DNA of 64,000 nt, taken from assembly GCF_032594935.1 (NCBI RefSeq), contig NZ_CP118734.1:958001-1022000 (forward strand). The letters run 5' to 3'. The DNA comes from Streptococcus sp. 29892 (GTDB taxonomy: Bacteria > Bacillota > Bacilli > Lactobacillales > Streptococcaceae). Under the pieces are notes generated by a model. The model was not told the DNA's origin. It did not search any database and was given only the letters and a program-made list of their open reading frames with translations. The translations under genes were made by a program, and so were the position numbers. This document shows positions 19,995 through 30,137 of this stretch, piece after piece; the stretch's first letter is position 1; each line of letters begins with the position of its first letter.

Positions 19995-22192
19995 TATTTG
20001 CCTCCTTTTTCAAGATTACGAGCCAAGCGCGTCAAGAGAGTGATAACTACCAAGTAGATAATGGCAAGGATTGCGTACATACGGAAGGACTGATAGTTAC
20101 GAGCGATAATGATTTTACCTGCTTGGAAGAGCTCCACCAAACCAATCGCAGAGATGATAGTTGTATCTTTCAAAGTGATAACGAATTGGTTAATGAAGTT
20201 TGGCAACATGATTTTACCAGCCTGTGGCAAGATAATCTTACGCATGGTTGTTCCGTAGGAAATACCCAAACTGCGTGAGGCTTCCATTTGACCAGCAGGA
20301 ACGGCTTGAATACCACCGCGAACAATCTCAGCGATATAAGCACCAGAGTTGAGGGACAGGGCAATGGTACCAGCAACGAAGTCGTTGATTGGAGATTGCT
20401 GACCTGTGATAGATTCGATTAAGTTAGGAATACCCCAGAAGATGAAGGCAGCTACAATCATCAAAGGAATTCCACGAACCACATCAACAAACACAGATGC
20501 AGTTACACGGAGGGCTTTGATTGGACTAACCGCGAACATACCGAAGATAATACCAATAACAATAGCGATTGCAAATGAAAGAAGTGCAAGACCGATTGTG
20601 ATACCAAGACCAGAGAGTAACTGACCGTAGTTGTTTTTCAAAAGACCCGCAATGGTTGTTTCATCAACAGTAGATGTAGTAGAGCTTGTTTTCTCAGTAG
20701 AATTGAAGTACTTGTTCAAAATTTCATCGTACTTACCAGATTGGACAAGAGCAGCCATACCGTTGTTGAACATTTCAATCAACTCTGGGTTTGTACCTTT
20801 TTTAACAGCGAAACCGTACTCACCAGATTTTTCGCCAGGGATTGGAGTTGCAAAGTCGCGACCTTGTTGGATGGCGTAGAGAAGCACAGCTTCGTCATCC
20901 ATGAGGGCATCAATAGAACCTGAATTCAAGCTGTCATACATGCCAGAAGCTTCATCGAAAGGTTTAAGAGTATACCCGTACTTGTCTTTGTTACTTTCTA
21001 AGAAAGTATAAGAAGCCGTACCGTTTTTAGCACCGACAGTTTTGCCTTTCAAGCCTTCGTAGGAAGTAATATCGCTACCATTTTTAACAGCAAGAAGAAT
21101 ATTTGATGAATAATAGGCATCTGAGAAATCAAAAATCTCTTTACGAGCGTCTGTGATAGACATACCAGCGATAACTGCATCAGCTTGTCCAGCTTGTACA
21201 GCGTTCAAGGCTGCATCAAAGCCAGGGTTTTGGATGGTAATAGTAAAGCCTTGGTTTTCTGCAATTGCCTTAATCAATTCCATGTCAATGCCGACATATT
21301 TACCAGTTTCGTCCTGGTATTCAAATGGAGCAAATGATGAGTCGGAAACGATTGTGTAACTTGCTTTTACAGGCGTTGCTTTTGCAGTAGCACTACCAGT
21401 CAAGCTAAGGCGTGAAGAGTAGTCAGTTGTTTCAGCAGAAGCAGTTGTTGTTCCCAACCACTTGTTCATGATTGTTTCATATGTGCCATCTTCTTTCATG
21501 GCTGCAAGTGCCTTGTTAAAATCTTCTACAAGGTACTCATATTGGCTGCCTTTTTTAACAGAGAAACCAAAGGAACCAATGGCTTCACCAGCGATGTCGA
21601 TGCTGAGGTCTTGACCTTGTTGGATAGCATATTGGATAACTGCTTCATCGTCCATAACTGCATCAACAGCACCAGCTGAAAGGCTGTTGTACATCAAATC
21701 GCCTGTATCAAAGGTTTTAAGAGTATAGCCGTACTTTTCCTTGTTTTCCTCCAGAAAGGCTTGGGCAGCGGTACCGTTTTTTACACCGACAGTTTTACCT
21801 TTGAGGTCTTCGTATTTAGAAATCGTGTTTGACTTGGTTGTAGCAATAACGATTTTTGTATCGAAGTAGGGATCTGAGAAAGTAAAGACTTTCTTGCGAG
21901 CCTCTGTAATGGTTGTACCTGCCATAAGGGCATCGGCAGAACCGGCTTGAACAGCGTTAACGGCAGCATCGAAGCCTGGGAAAGATTGGTTAACTTTCCA
22001 GCCAGAGCGCTTGATAACTTCGTTGATGATATCAACATCTAATCCTTTGTAAACTTGGTCTGAGTCTTTAAACTCGAATGGTGCGTAGGCATTATCGAAG
22101 ACAATATCAATGGTATCGTCAGCCTTAACACTGGTAAAAATAAAGAATACTGGCAGTATGCTTGCCAATAACATGAATAGTTTTTTCTTCAT
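19994..22192 (-). CDS. glnP: GlnP: two substrate-binding domains fused to permease
   Basis: 732 aa. Signal peptide ([20 protein letters not shown], cleavage near SVKA-DD). Two tandem periplasmic-binding domains follow, each starting with an APFE(F/Y) motif (about residues 26-255 and 285-510). The C-terminal His/Glu/Gln-type permease (about 530-725) has five or so helices and the EAA loop [20 protein letters not shown]. This fusion matches lactococcal GlnP. The second of two nearby ATGs (22192) is preferred because GGAG is 7 nt away; 22198 is possible. Promoter carries GlnR and CodY sites. Confidence 0.93.
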   Translation of the reverse strand: MKKKLFMLLASILPVFFIFTSVKADDTIDIVFDNAYAPFEFKDSDQVYKGLDVDIINEVIKRSGWKVNQSFPGFDAAVNAVQAGSADALMAGTTITEARKKVFTFSDPYFDTKIVIATTKSNTISKYEDLKGKTVGVKNGTAAQAFLEENKEKYGYTLKTFDTGDLMYNSLSAGAVDAVMDDEAVIQYAIQQGQDLSIDIAGEAIGSFGFSVKKGSQYEYLVEDFNKALAAMKEDGTYETIMNKWLGTTTASAETTDYSSRLSLTGSATAKATPVKASYTIVSDSSFAPFEYQDETGKYVGIDMELIKAIAENQGFTITIQNPGFDAALNAVQAGQADAVIAGMSITDARKEIFDFSDAYYSSNILLAVKNGSDITSYEGLKGKTVGAKNGTASYTFLESNKDKYGYTLKPFDEASGMYDSLNSGSIDALMDDEAVLLYAIQQGRDFATPIPGEKSGEYGFAVKKGTNPELIEMFNNGMAALVQSGKYDEILNKYFNSTEKTSSTTSTVDETTIAGLLKNNYGQLLSGLGITIGLALLSFAIAIVIGIIFGMFAVSPIKALRVTASVFVDVVRGIPLMIVAAFIFWGIPNLIESITGQQSPINDFVAGTIALSLNSGAYIAEIVRGGIQAVPAGQMEASRSLGISYGTTMRKIILPQAGKIMLPNFINQFVITLKDTTIISAIGLVELFQAGKIIIARNYQSFRMYAILAIIYLVVITLLTRLARNLEKGGK

Positions 22193-22225
22193 TTTCATAC
22201 TCCTTCTATATAAAATAACTTTGCT

Positions 22226-22254
22226 AGTATACCATATTCTGAAAATTTTTGCAA
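22226..22254 (-). promoter_or_regulatory. glnPQ promoter
   Basis: Minus strand TTGCAA (22254-22249), 17-bp spacer, TATACT (22231-22226) with a TGG extension. Confidence 0.85.
22233..22247 (-). promoter_or_regulatory. CodY-box-like site in the glnPQ promoter
   Basis: Minus strand AATTTTCAGAATATG differs from the CodY motif AATTTTCWGAAAATT at 2 of 15 positions and lies between the -35 and -10 boxes, a repressing position. Confidence 0.65.
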
Positions 22255-22271
22255 AATCTATCAATTCCTTA

Positions 22272-22288
22272 TGTTAGAAAATATAACA
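22272..22288. promoter_or_regulatory. GlnR operator upstream of glnPQ
   Basis: TGTTAGAAAATATAACA is a perfect match to the GlnR/TnrA consensus TGTNAN7TNACA. It lies 17 bp upstream of the glnPQ -35 box and in the shared region with uvrC. Confidence 0.85.
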
Positions 22289-22362
22289 TTCCAAGTCATT
22301 AAATTGTGAGAAAATTTAATGTTTTTTTGAGAAGATGTCTAGTGTTCCATTGATTAAACTTG

Positions 22363-22371
22363 TGTTACAAT
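22363..22371 (+). promoter_or_regulatory. uvrC extended -10, leaderless type
   Basis: TGTTACAAT ends 6 nt before the uvrC ATG (22378). Transcription should start at or within one base of the start codon. Confidence 0.6.
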
Positions 22372-22377
22372 AGTTTT

Positions 22378-24162
22378 ATGAACGATTTAATCAAGCACAA
22401 GTTGGAGTTGCTGCCGGATAGTCCGGGTTGTTACCTCCACAAAAACAAGCACGGTAAGATTATCTATGTGGGCAAGGCCAAAAACCTGCGAAATCGGGTG
22501 CGGTCTTATTTTCGTGGTGCCCATGATACCAAGACAGAAGCCTTAGTAGCTGAAATTGCCGATTTTGAATTTATCGTGACAGACTCCAATATTGAGGCAC
22601 TTCTGTTGGAAATCAATCTCATTCAGGAAAACAAGCCACGCTACAATATCATGCTCAAGGACGACAAGTCCTATCCTTTCATCAAGATCACTAAGGAACG
22701 CCATCCGCGGCTAATCATTACACGGCAGATAAAAAAGGATGGTGGTCAGTATTTTGGTCCTTATCCTGACGTTAGTGCGGCCAATCAAACCCTTAAACTA
22801 TTGGAGCGCCTCTATCCTTTCCGCAAGTGTAAATTGCCTGAGAACAAGTATTGTCTTTATTATCATTTGGGGCAATGTTTGGCACACGGGGAAAACCTGC
22901 CCAGCCTGTCTGACTATGACAAGATGGCTAAGGAAGTGGCCCAGTTCTTGACAGGTCATGATGATAAGATTGTCAAGGAAGTCCAGGACAAGATGAAAGT
23001 TGCTGCTGGCAATCTGGAATTTGAAAAGGCTGCGGAATACCGAGATGTCCTCCAATCCATTTCAACCCTGCGGACCAAGCAGCGTGTGATGGCCCATGAC
23101 TTGCAGAATCGAGATGTCTTTGGCTACTATGTAGATAAGGGCTGGATGTGTGTACAGGTTTTCTTTGTTCGTCAGGGAAAACTAATTGAGCGGAATGTCA
23201 ATCTCTTTCCCTACTATAATGATGCGGACGAAGACTTTTTGACCTACATCGGTCAGTTTTACAGGGACCAGCAGCATTTAATTCCATCTGAAGTGTTGAT
23301 ACCGCAGGATATTGACCAAGAAGCCGTAGAAGCTCTGGTGGCGACCAAGGTGCTTAAACCCCAGCGTGGTGAGAAGAAGCAACTCATAGCTCTGGCCACC
23401 AAGAATGCCCGTGTCAGTCTGGAGCAGAAGTTTAATCTCCTGGAGAAAAATCTGAAGAAGACCTATGGTGCAGTCGAGAATATCGGTCAGCTTTTGGGAA
23501 TTCCGACGCCTGTGCGGATTGAGGCCTTTGACAACTCCAACATCATGGGGACCAGTCCTGTGTCGGCCATGGTGGTTTTTGAAAATGGGGTGCCCAATAA
23601 AAAAGAATACCGCAAGTACAAGATTAAGACGGTTGAGGGGCCGGATGATTACGCCTCTATGCGTGAAGTGCTGCAACGCCGTTATAGTCGGGTCTTGCGG
23701 GACGATTTGACACCGCCTGATTTGATTATCATTGACGGTGGTCAAGGTCAGGTAAATGTCGCCAAGCAGGTCATCGAGCAGGAGCTAGGCATGTCCATTC
23801 CTATTGCAGGTTTGCAGAAGAATGACAAGCACCAGACCCACGAATTGCTTTTTGGCAATCCCTTAGAGGTGGTTGAACTACCCCGTAATTCTCAGGAATT
23901 TTTCCTTCTTCATCGAATTCAAGATGAAGTGCACCGCTTTGCCATTGAGTTTCATCGTCAGGTTCGGTCAAAAAATTCCTTTTCATCTAAATTGGATGGC
24001 ATAGAGGGTCTGGGACCAAAACGCAAGCAGACCCTGATGAAGTATTTCAAGTCCATTGGCAATATCCAGTCGGCCAGTCTGCAGGAAATCGCAGAAGCTG
24101 GTCTACCTTATAAGGTGGCGGAGAAGGTGAAGGAAAGTTTATCAGATAGAGGTGAGAATTGA
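22378..24162 (+). CDS. uvrC: Excinuclease ABC subunit C
   Basis: 594 aa, dual-incision nuclease of nucleotide excision repair. GIY-YIG domain at the N-terminus ([20 protein letters not shown]), UVR motif near 200-235 ([23 protein letters not shown] region), RNase H-like UvrC domain ([20 protein letters not shown]) and tandem HhH at the C-terminus ([19 protein letters not shown]). The start matches other streptococcal UvrC proteins ([13 protein letters not shown]). There is no Shine-Dalgarno; the promoter predicts a leaderless mRNA. Confidence 0.96.
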   Translation: MNDLIKHKLELLPDSPGCYLHKNKHGKIIYVGKAKNLRNRVRSYFRGAHDTKTEALVAEIADFEFIVTDSNIEALLLEINLIQENKPRYNIMLKDDKSYPFIKITKERHPRLIITRQIKKDGGQYFGPYPDVSAANQTLKLLERLYPFRKCKLPENKYCLYYHLGQCLAHGENLPSLSDYDKMAKEVAQFLTGHDDKIVKEVQDKMKVAAGNLEFEKAAEYRDVLQSISTLRTKQRVMAHDLQNRDVFGYYVDKGWMCVQVFFVRQGKLIERNVNLFPYYNDADEDFLTYIGQFYRDQQHLIPSEVLIPQDIDQEAVEALVATKVLKPQRGEKKQLIALATKNARVSLEQKFNLLEKNLKKTYGAVENIGQLLGIPTPVRIEAFDNSNIMGTSPVSAMVVFENGVPNKKEYRKYKIKTVEGPDDYASMREVLQRRYSRVLRDDLTPPDLIIIDGGQGQVNVAKQVIEQELGMSIPIAGLQKNDKHQTHELLFGNPLEVVELPRNSQEFFLLHRIQDEVHRFAIEFHRQVRSKNSFSSKLDGIEGLGPKRKQTLMKYFKSIGNIQSASLQEIAEAGLPYKVAEKVKESLSDRGEN

Positions 24163-24187
24163 AAAAATGGTTCAATTATGGTAGAAT
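24159..24187 (+). promoter_or_regulatory. Promoter of the DUF4044 miniprotein gene
   Basis: TTGAAA (24159-24164), 17-bp spacer, TAGAAT (24182-24187) with TGG extension; the -35 overlaps the uvrC stop codon. Confidence 0.75.
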
Positions 24188-24218
24188 AAAATGATATTGC
24201 AAAAATAAGGAGAAAGCC

Positions 24219-24347
24219 ATGGCTTTTGGAGAAGTAAAACATAAGAAAACATTTTTTGAGAAGGTGACAATTATCATCGTTATTGTGATGGTGCTAATAA
24301 CCTTGGCTGGTTTGATTTTACCAGCTATCAATGCATTGATGAATTAA
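24219..24347 (+). CDS. DUF4044-type small membrane protein
   Basis: 42 aa: a basic and polar N-terminus (MAFGEVKHKKTFFEKV) then one membrane helix (about residues 17-40). AAGGAG precedes the ATG at a good distance and it has its own promoter. The sequence fits the DUF4044 family of streptococcal miniproteins. Function unknown. Confidence 0.75.
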   Translation: MAFGEVKHKKTFFEKVTIIIVIVMVLITLAGLILPAINALMN

Positions 24348-24547
24348 GAACCTGTACACACTTCAGCACTTCTATGGTAAGGTTAGCTTTCAGTTCCTCA
24401 TTGTTAGTTTTTTTTTCAAAATACAACTGTATTTCCCTAAAAACTGCTTTGTTTAACTTGAAAAGAATTCTTATATTTGAATTTTGCTTGTGATACAGAT
24501 TATAAAACGCTTCTAAGCGTTTTTTTCTAGGAAAGAATAGGTAAATT
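24348..24547. other. Intergenic region before obgE
   Basis: 200 bp without a gene. A possible obgE promoter is TTGAAT (24477-24482), 18 bp, TATAAA (24501-24506). It overlaps a terminator-like hairpin (AAAACGCTT/AAGCGTTTT with a T run, 24504-24526) that probably ends the DUF4044 transcript. Nothing else is recognised in the first 120 bp. Confidence 0.45.
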
Positions 24548-25861
24548 ATGAGTATGTTTTTAGATACAGCCAAGATTACGGTCAAGGCTGGTAAGGGTGG
24601 CGATGGCATGGTAGCCTTCCGCCGTGAAAAATATGTACCCAATGGCGGTCCTTGGGGTGGCGACGGTGGTCGTGGTGGTAATGTGGTCTTTGTCGTGGAT
24701 GAGGGCTTGCGCACCTTGATGGACTTCCGTTACAACCGTCGTTTTAAGGCTGACGATGGCGAAAAAGGCATGACAAAGGGAATGCATGGGCGTGGCGCAG
24801 AAGATATGTTGGTCCGTGTCCCTCAGGGAACTACTGTGCGCGATGCGGAAACTGGCAAGGTTATTACTGACTTGGTGGAGCATGGCCAAGAATTTATCAT
24901 TGCCCATGGCGGACGTGGTGGTCGTGGTAATATCCGTTTTGCGACACCTAAAAATCCTGCACCAGAAATTTCTGAAAATGGGGAACCAGGTGAAGAACGC
25001 CAATTGGAATTAGAATTGAAAGTCCTTGCTGATGTTGGGCTTGTTGGTTTTCCATCGGTTGGTAAATCAACCCTGCTCAGCGTGATTACGGCAGCCAAGC
25101 CAAAAATTGGTGCCTATCATTTTACTACTATTGTTCCAAACTTGGGAATGGTTCGGACTAAATCTGGTGAATCCTTTGCAGTTGCAGACTTACCAGGTTT
25201 GATTGAAGGGGCTAGTCAAGGTGTCGGTCTAGGTACCCAATTCCTTCGCCATATCGAGCGGACACGTGTTATTTTGCATGTCTTGGATATGTCAGCAAGT
25301 GAAGGTCGTGATCCTTATGAGGACTATGTAGCTATCAACAATGAATTGGAAACCTACAATCTTCGACTCATGGAACGCCCACAGATTATTGTCGCCAATA
25401 AGATGGACATGCCGGAAGCAGCTGACAATCTGAAAGAATTTAAGAAAAAATTGGCAGCAAACTATGATGAATTTGACGAACTGCCACAGATTTTCCCAAT
25501 TTCAGGGATTGCTCACCAAGGTTTGGAAAATCTCTTGGAGGCAACAGCAGAATTGCTAGAGAAAACACCAGAATTCTTGCTTTATGATGAATCAGATTTC
25601 CAAGAAGAAGAGGCTTACTACGGCTTCAACCCAGATGAACCAGAATTTGATATCAGCCGTTCAGATGATGCCAGCTGGATTCTATCTGGTGATAAGCTAG
25701 AAAAACTCTTTACTATGACCAACTTTGACCGTGACGAATCAGTCATGAAATTTGCCCGCCAGTTGCGAGGAATGGGTGTCGATGAAGCCCTCCGCGCGCG
25801 CGGAGCAAAAGACGGAGACACCGTCCGCATCGGCAAGTTTGAATTCGAGTTTGTTGATTAA
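24548..25861 (+). CDS. obgE: Obg GTPase
   Basis: 437 aa, essential ribosome-associated GTPase. Glycine-rich Obg domain (about 1-158; [19 protein letters not shown]), G domain with GFPSVGKST (G1), DLPGLIEGA (G3) and NKMD (G4), and a C-terminal OCT domain (about 355-436). An alternative start at 24554 would remove two residues. Role is 50S maturation and stringent-response coupling. The gene is followed by an unusual non-coding repeat array. Confidence 0.96.
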   Translation: MSMFLDTAKITVKAGKGGDGMVAFRREKYVPNGGPWGGDGGRGGNVVFVVDEGLRTLMDFRYNRRFKADDGEKGMTKGMHGRGAEDMLVRVPQGTTVRDAETGKVITDLVEHGQEFIIAHGGRGGRGNIRFATPKNPAPEISENGEPGEERQLELELKVLADVGLVGFPSVGKSTLLSVITAAKPKIGAYHFTTIVPNLGMVRTKSGESFAVADLPGLIEGASQGVGLGTQFLRHIERTRVILHVLDMSASEGRDPYEDYVAINNELETYNLRLMERPQIIVANKMDMPEAADNLKEFKKKLAANYDEFDELPQIFPISGIAHQGLENLLEATAELLEKTPEFLLYDESDFQEEEAYYGFNPDEPEFDISRSDDASWILSGDKLEKLFTMTNFDRDESVMKFARQLRGMGVDEALRARGAKDGDTVRIGKFEFEFVD

Positions 25862-25869
25862 CGTAGCAG

Positions 25870-26109
25870 TTTGACTGCAAGTTAACTTGCAAGTCAAACT
25901 ACGCCAAGTCCTAGGGGACCTTAGCTAGCTACCTTACTAACTTCCCCCAAATGGTAGTATCGACCATTTGGGTTCCGTTTCGTAACTTTGGATCACATCT
26001 AAGTCCTAAAGGACTTGATGTAGTACGGTAGCCGCTATGGCGGTCTACTTACCAACCTTACTAATTCCGTACAGGCAGTAACATCGACTGCCTGTACTCC
26101 ATGTCGTAA
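25870..26109. repeat. Hairpin-module repeat, unit 1
   Basis: 240-bp non-coding unit about 96% identical to unit 2 (26219-26459). It holds two related half-modules. Each has an AAGTCC..GGACTT-like hairpin, then ACCTTACTAA(C/T)T, then a long hairpin whose arms differ but whose 7-nt loop is conserved, then TCC(G/A)TNTCGTAACTT. Long hairpins: CCCAAATGGT, loop AGTATCG, ACCATTTGGG (25946-25972); and GTACAGGCAGT, loop AACATCG, ACTGCCTGTAC (26069-26097). The unit opens with a near-palindrome around GCAAGTTAACTTGC. Confidence 0.85.
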
Positions 26110-26218
26110 CTTGTCCAGTGGAGTGAAACAGTTTGGGGAACTGTTTCAGCTGGTCGCCTTGAAATATGAAAGCGACCACAGAAGCTCGAGCTTAAAAATT
26201 CGAAAGCGAGTTAAGCAT
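26110..26218. repeat. Spacer between hairpin units, also hairpin-rich
   Basis: 109 bp. GAAACAGTT, loop TGGGG, AACTGTTTC (26125-26147) is a perfect 9-bp hairpin, and GTCGC/GCGAC form another. No open frame of note. The CTGGGGAAC core reappears after unit 2 (near 26490), suggesting it belongs to the same repeated structure. Confidence 0.6.
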
Positions 26219-26459
26219 TTTGACTGCAAGTTAACTTGCTAGTCAAACTACGCCAAGTCCTAGGGGACCTTGGCTAGCTACCTTACTAACTTCACCCAAA
26301 TGGTAGTATCGACCATTTGGGTTCCGTTTCGTAACTTTGGGATCACATCTAAGTCCTAAAGGACTTGATGTAGTACGATAGCCGCTATGGCGGACTACCT
26401 ACCAACCTTATTAATTCCGTATAGGCAGTAACATCGACTGCCTGTACTCCATGTCGTAA
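26219..26459. repeat. Hairpin-module repeat, unit 2
   Basis: Second copy of the 240-bp unit, offset 349-350 bp, with about 8 substitutions and one 1-bp insertion. In the second long hairpin a C-to-T change turns a C-G pair into a T-G pair, tolerated in RNA. The first long hairpin (26295-26321) is unchanged. After the unit (26460-26570) decayed short hairpins such as AGTCT/AGACT and CTCG/CGAG continue. Confidence 0.85.
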
Positions 26460-26588
26460 TACATCCGATAAGTTGGCACGGTTTTAACTGGGGAACTCGA
26501 AGGCGAGGTAGTCTTGGAATAGACTGTTTCAGTTGCTTTAAACTTGGACGAGTAGAAAATAAGTAATGATAGAAATTTGGAGGTGTCT

Positions 26589-26753
26589 ATGGGTGATAAA
26601 CCGATATCCTTCAAGGATAAGGATGGAAATTTCGTTTCTGCAGCAGATGTTTGGAATGCTGAGAAATTGGAAGAACTTTTTAACACGCTCAATCCCAATC
26701 GTAAATTGCGCTTGGAAAGAGAGCGTATAGCCAAAGAGAAAGAAAATGAGTAA
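26589..26753 (+). CDS. Conserved streptococcal miniprotein, 54 aa
   Basis: Begins MGDKPISFKDKDGNFVSAAD and is highly charged, with no membrane segment; the C-terminal half looks helical. GGAGG lies 5 nt upstream. From memory, similar small proteins follow obg in other streptococci, so it is likely a genuine gene whose normal neighbour is obgE, the repeat array having been inserted between them. Function unknown. Confidence 0.75.
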   Translation: MGDKPISFKDKDGNFVSAADVWNAEKLEELFNTLNPNRKLRLERERIAKEKENE

Positions 26754-26757
26754 AGTT

Positions 26758-26802
26758 AGAATCTGCTGGTGTATTGCATGACTGGCAGATTCTATTTTTT
26801 TT
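26758..26802 (+). terminator. Terminator after the miniprotein gene
   Basis: AGAATCTGC (26758-26766) pairs with GCAGATTCT (26785-26793), then a run of 8 T residues. Confidence 0.88.
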
Positions 26803-26823
26803 GTTCAGATGTTAACCAAATTT

Positions 26824-26832
26824 TGCTATACT
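26824..26832 (+). promoter_or_regulatory. rexB promoter (extended -10)
   Basis: TGCTATACT at 26824-26832, 35 nt before the rexB ATG; -35 poorly conserved. Confidence 0.55.
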
Positions 26833-26867
26833 AGACATAGAATATTTTAAGAAAGCGTGGTGGCCGA

Positions 26868-29800
26868 ATGAAATTAGTCTATACAGATATTCGTAATCCT
26901 CTGACACAGTATCTGACAGAGCAGGCGGCAGTATTTGCCAAACAAGGGAAGCGTGTTTTTTATATTGCTCCTAACTCCCTATCATTTGAAATGGAACGCA
27001 AGGTTTTGGAATACTTGCCAGAGCAAGCAACTTTTGACATCATCGTGACACGTTTCGGTCAATTAGGACGTTATTTGTTGATTGATAAGATAGAGGAAAG
27101 GCAGTCGCTTGATGATGTAGGCTTGGCCATGGTTTTTTTCCGTGTCTTATCACAGTTTAAAGATGGTGATTTGAAAGTCTATGGGCGTTTAAAGACAGAT
27201 TTTGGTTTTATCAATCAACTAGTAGCACTATATAAAGAGTTGCAAGGGGCCAATATGTCTGTCTTAGACTTGGAAGCCATGGATTCTCCTGACAAACAGG
27301 CTGATTTGACCAAGATAATTCTGGCAGTAACTGATGTTTTGGTCAAAGAAGGCTTTGAGCACCGATCCAAGTTAGCACAGCTGATTAGTATGATTGAAAC
27401 AGGTCAGTTAGATCAGCAGTTAAAAGAAATAGTCCTTGTTATAGATGGCTTTTCTCGTTTCTCAGCAGAAGAGGAGGCCTTGGTAAGCGCCTTAAATGAA
27501 CGGGTATCGGAGATTCTGATAGGTGTTTATGCTAGTAAAAAGGCTGTAAAGGCAGCTTATATTGAAGGAAACGTTTATCAGGCCAATGTTGATTTTTTGC
27601 GTCACTTATCTGCCCACTTTAGCAGCAAAATTGACTACATTGGTCAGGAGCCTGTTTTGGATAGTCTAGGTAAAATTTCCAAGAATCTGGAATGTCATTA
27701 CGATTATAGTGGTTCTCAGCTCGCCCTAACGGAGGCAGATCAAAGCAAGATTGAGATTTGGAAAGTTATCAATCAAAAAGCTGAAGTGGAGCAGGTTGCA
27801 ATCGCCATTCGTCATCTACTTAGCAAGGGTGTTCGTTACAAGGATATTCTTTTGTTGGTTGGCGATGTTGATAGCTATCATTTACAAATTGGCAAGGTGT
27901 TTGATAGATTTGACATCCCCTACTATTTGGGGAAGGCAGAAGAGATGAGTCACCATCCTCTCGTGCATTTTGTTGAGTCACTCCAACGCTTGCGTCGCAA
28001 TCGTTTCAGACCAGAGGACCTGCTCAACCTTCTCAAATCAGGCTTGTACGCCAGTATTTCTCCAAAGGAACTGGATCTTTTTGAATCTTATGTGCAATTT
28101 GCAGATATGAAGGGCCAGGCTGCTTTTTCACGGCCCTTTTTGGTCAATAGCAGAGCAGACTATGATGTGGAGATAATTAAAGAGAAGGGTCTTATCTATG
28201 ATTTGAATGTCTTAGAACCTCTGCGGGCCAAGATTATGGAGCCTTTGCTGACCTTGTTTAAGGCTGGTCCGCAAAAGGCTAGTAGTCTACTAGAGAAATT
28301 TATGGTCTTTTTAGAGGCTGTTCAGCTAACTCAAAATATGGAAGTGCTCACTAAAGGGCTAGGTGAAGCAGAGCAGGATAAGGCGAAACAAGTCTGGAAT
28401 AGCTTTATCCATACTCTTCATTCTCTTCGTCAGATTTTTGGTAATGAAAAAATGAAGTTGGATGATTTTCTGGCTATTTTACAGGCTGGAATGCAGGCCA
28501 GTCAGTATAGGACTGTTCCAGCAACAGTCGATGTGGTCAATGTAAAATCCTATGATTTGATTATGCCTCATACTGCCAAGTACGTTTTTGCTATCGGTAT
28601 GGGACAGGCTAATTTCCCAAAAGTTGCTAAGAATACCAGTCTGTTGACCGAAGAAGAGATGGCCAAGGTCAATCTGGTATCAGCTAGCTCCTCTCGTTTT
28701 GACTTGGTCAGTCGTGACAATATTAAGAAAAACCACGCTACCATGATATCCTTACTAAATGCGGCTACGGAACACTTGGTTCTTTCTGCACCTCAGATAT
28801 ACAATGAAGGTGAAGATCCTCAATCCCCTTATATAGGCCTTCTCGTCGAGCTGATGAAGTTTCAAGTGATACCGCATGGTCGAATACTCAGTCCAAATCC
28901 TCAAGATGTCGGTTACTATAAAGGCTTGCTCTCTCAGCTAAAAGAGCCAGCCCTCTCAAGCCTTGAACAAGATTGGCAAGGTCAATCAGCTTTTTGGACG
29001 ACTTTGGTATCCGAGCTAAAAGAAAAATTTGCAGCAAAAGATCTTTCTATTCCTGAAATCAAGGATGATATCAGTCCAGTCGCCTTAAGTGAAGATACTC
29101 GAGCAGTTCTCTATCCAGCAGATAAGCCTTTAAAACTATCGGCCTCTAGTTTGACCAATTTTTACAATAACCAGTATCTCTACTTTATTCGCAATATCCT
29201 ACGCTTGCGGGAGCAGGAAACCATTCATCCGACAGTGACCCAGCACGGGCTCTTTCTACATCGTGTCATGGAACGCTTTGCTATGGACAAATCTAGTGAT
29301 AGTTTTGAGCAGAAGTTGGATAAGGCTATTTCTGACACTCACAATGAAGCGGAGTTTAAGATGTTTTATAGTCAGGATGCCGAAGCGGAGTTCACGGGGC
29401 AAGTTTTAGATACGATTGCTCGCTCTACAGCGACTGTTCTAAGGGATAATGATTTGGTCGCTATTGATGGTCAGGAAAAGAGTTTCCGTGAGGAACAAGC
29501 TATTAAAATCCTAGATACTCAGGTCAATCGGCCAATTCATATCAATGGTACCATTGACCGCTTGGATACTTTATTGATAAATAATGCTGTAGGTATCGTA
29601 GATTACAAGTCCAGTGATCAGACCTTCTCATTGGCTGATTTTTACAATGGTTTGAAACCCCAATTGGTCACTTATTTGGAAGCTGTGCGCCATCTGAAAG
29701 AAACAAAAGAAAAGGCTGCTTTTGGAGCTATGTATCTACATTTACAAAATCCTCTTATCCGATTAAAGGATACGAAGAATATGGAAGACATAGAGCAGCT

Positions 29801-30137
29801 TGCCAATACCAGTTTAGTCTACAAGGGTTTATTTATTAAAGGGGAAAGTCAAGGTCTTTCATCCCTTTATAAGACAGAGAAGCAGACCTATGAGAAAGAG
29901 GAATGTGATATTCTACTGGAGCATAATCGACATCTCTATCAGAAGGCTGCTGAGGAAATTCTCAATGGTCGCTTTGCTATTAACCCTTATACAAAAGATG
30001 GACGTTCGGTTGCTGGTGAGCAACTGAAGGCCATTACTGGTTTTGAGGCCGATCGACATATGGGAATGGCTCGTCGTTTGGTCAAAGAAACAAAACGAGA
30101 GAATTGGCTAGAGAGAATGAAAGGAGAAGAGGACTAA
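26868..30137 (+). CDS. rexB: ATP-dependent nuclease subunit B
   Basis: 1089 aa, partner of RexA in the AddAB/RexAB helicase-nuclease that processes double-strand breaks. The C-terminal nuclease motif is intact ([21 protein letters not shown], about residues 902-925). The N-terminus ([20 protein letters not shown]) lacks the Walker A loop of Bacillus AddB, and the C-terminal region shows no CxxC-type cluster, so the iron-sulfur staple of Bacillus AddB appears absent, as expected for the lactic-acid-bacterial RexB type. The Shine-Dalgarno (GGTGG) is weak. Stop overlaps the rexA start (TAATG). Confidence 0.93.
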   Translation: MKLVYTDIRNPLTQYLTEQAAVFAKQGKRVFYIAPNSLSFEMERKVLEYLPEQATFDIIVTRFGQLGRYLLIDKIEERQSLDDVGLAMVFFRVLSQFKDGDLKVYGRLKTDFGFINQLVALYKELQGANMSVLDLEAMDSPDKQADLTKIILAVTDVLVKEGFEHRSKLAQLISMIETGQLDQQLKEIVLVIDGFSRFSAEEEALVSALNERVSEILIGVYASKKAVKAAYIEGNVYQANVDFLRHLSAHFSSKIDYIGQEPVLDSLGKISKNLECHYDYSGSQLALTEADQSKIEIWKVINQKAEVEQVAIAIRHLLSKGVRYKDILLLVGDVDSYHLQIGKVFDRFDIPYYLGKAEEMSHHPLVHFVESLQRLRRNRFRPEDLLNLLKSGLYASISPKELDLFESYVQFADMKGQAAFSRPFLVNSRADYDVEIIKEKGLIYDLNVLEPLRAKIMEPLLTLFKAGPQKASSLLEKFMVFLEAVQLTQNMEVLTKGLGEAEQDKAKQVWNSFIHTLHSLRQIFGNEKMKLDDFLAILQAGMQASQYRTVPATVDVVNVKSYDLIMPHTAKYVFAIGMGQANFPKVAKNTSLLTEEEMAKVNLVSASSSRFDLVSRDNIKKNHATMISLLNAATEHLVLSAPQIYNEGEDPQSPYIGLLVELMKFQVIPHGRILSPNPQDVGYYKGLLSQLKEPALSSLEQDWQGQSAFWTTLVSELKEKFAAKDLSIPEIKDDISPVALSEDTRAVLYPADKPLKLSASSLTNFYNNQYLYFIRNILRLREQETIHPTVTQHGLFLHRVMERFAMDKSSDSFEQKLDKAISDTHNEAEFKMFYSQDAEAEFTGQVLDTIARSTATVLRDNDLVAIDGQEKSFREEQAIKILDTQVNRPIHINGTIDRLDTLLINNAVGIVDYKSSDQTFSLADFYNGLKPQLVTYLEAVRHLKETKEKAAFGAMYLHLQNPLIRLKDTKNMEDIEQLANTSLVYKGLFIKGESQGLSSLYKTEKQTYEKEECDILLEHNRHLYQKAAEEILNGRFAINPYTKDGRSVAGEQLKAITGFEADRHMGMARRLVKETKRENWLERMKGEED

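Noticed and set aside
23278..23745. 155-aa minus-strand frame inside uvrC
   Set aside because: Shadow of the uvrC reading frame; no promoter or Shine-Dalgarno.
24560..25003. 147-aa minus-strand frame inside obgE
   Set aside because: Mirror of the glycine-rich Obg domain; an artefact of codon use.
25870..26570. Hairpin repeat region considered as a CRISPR array
   Set aside because: Only two units of 240 bp, no short regular repeats with unique spacers, and no cas genes.
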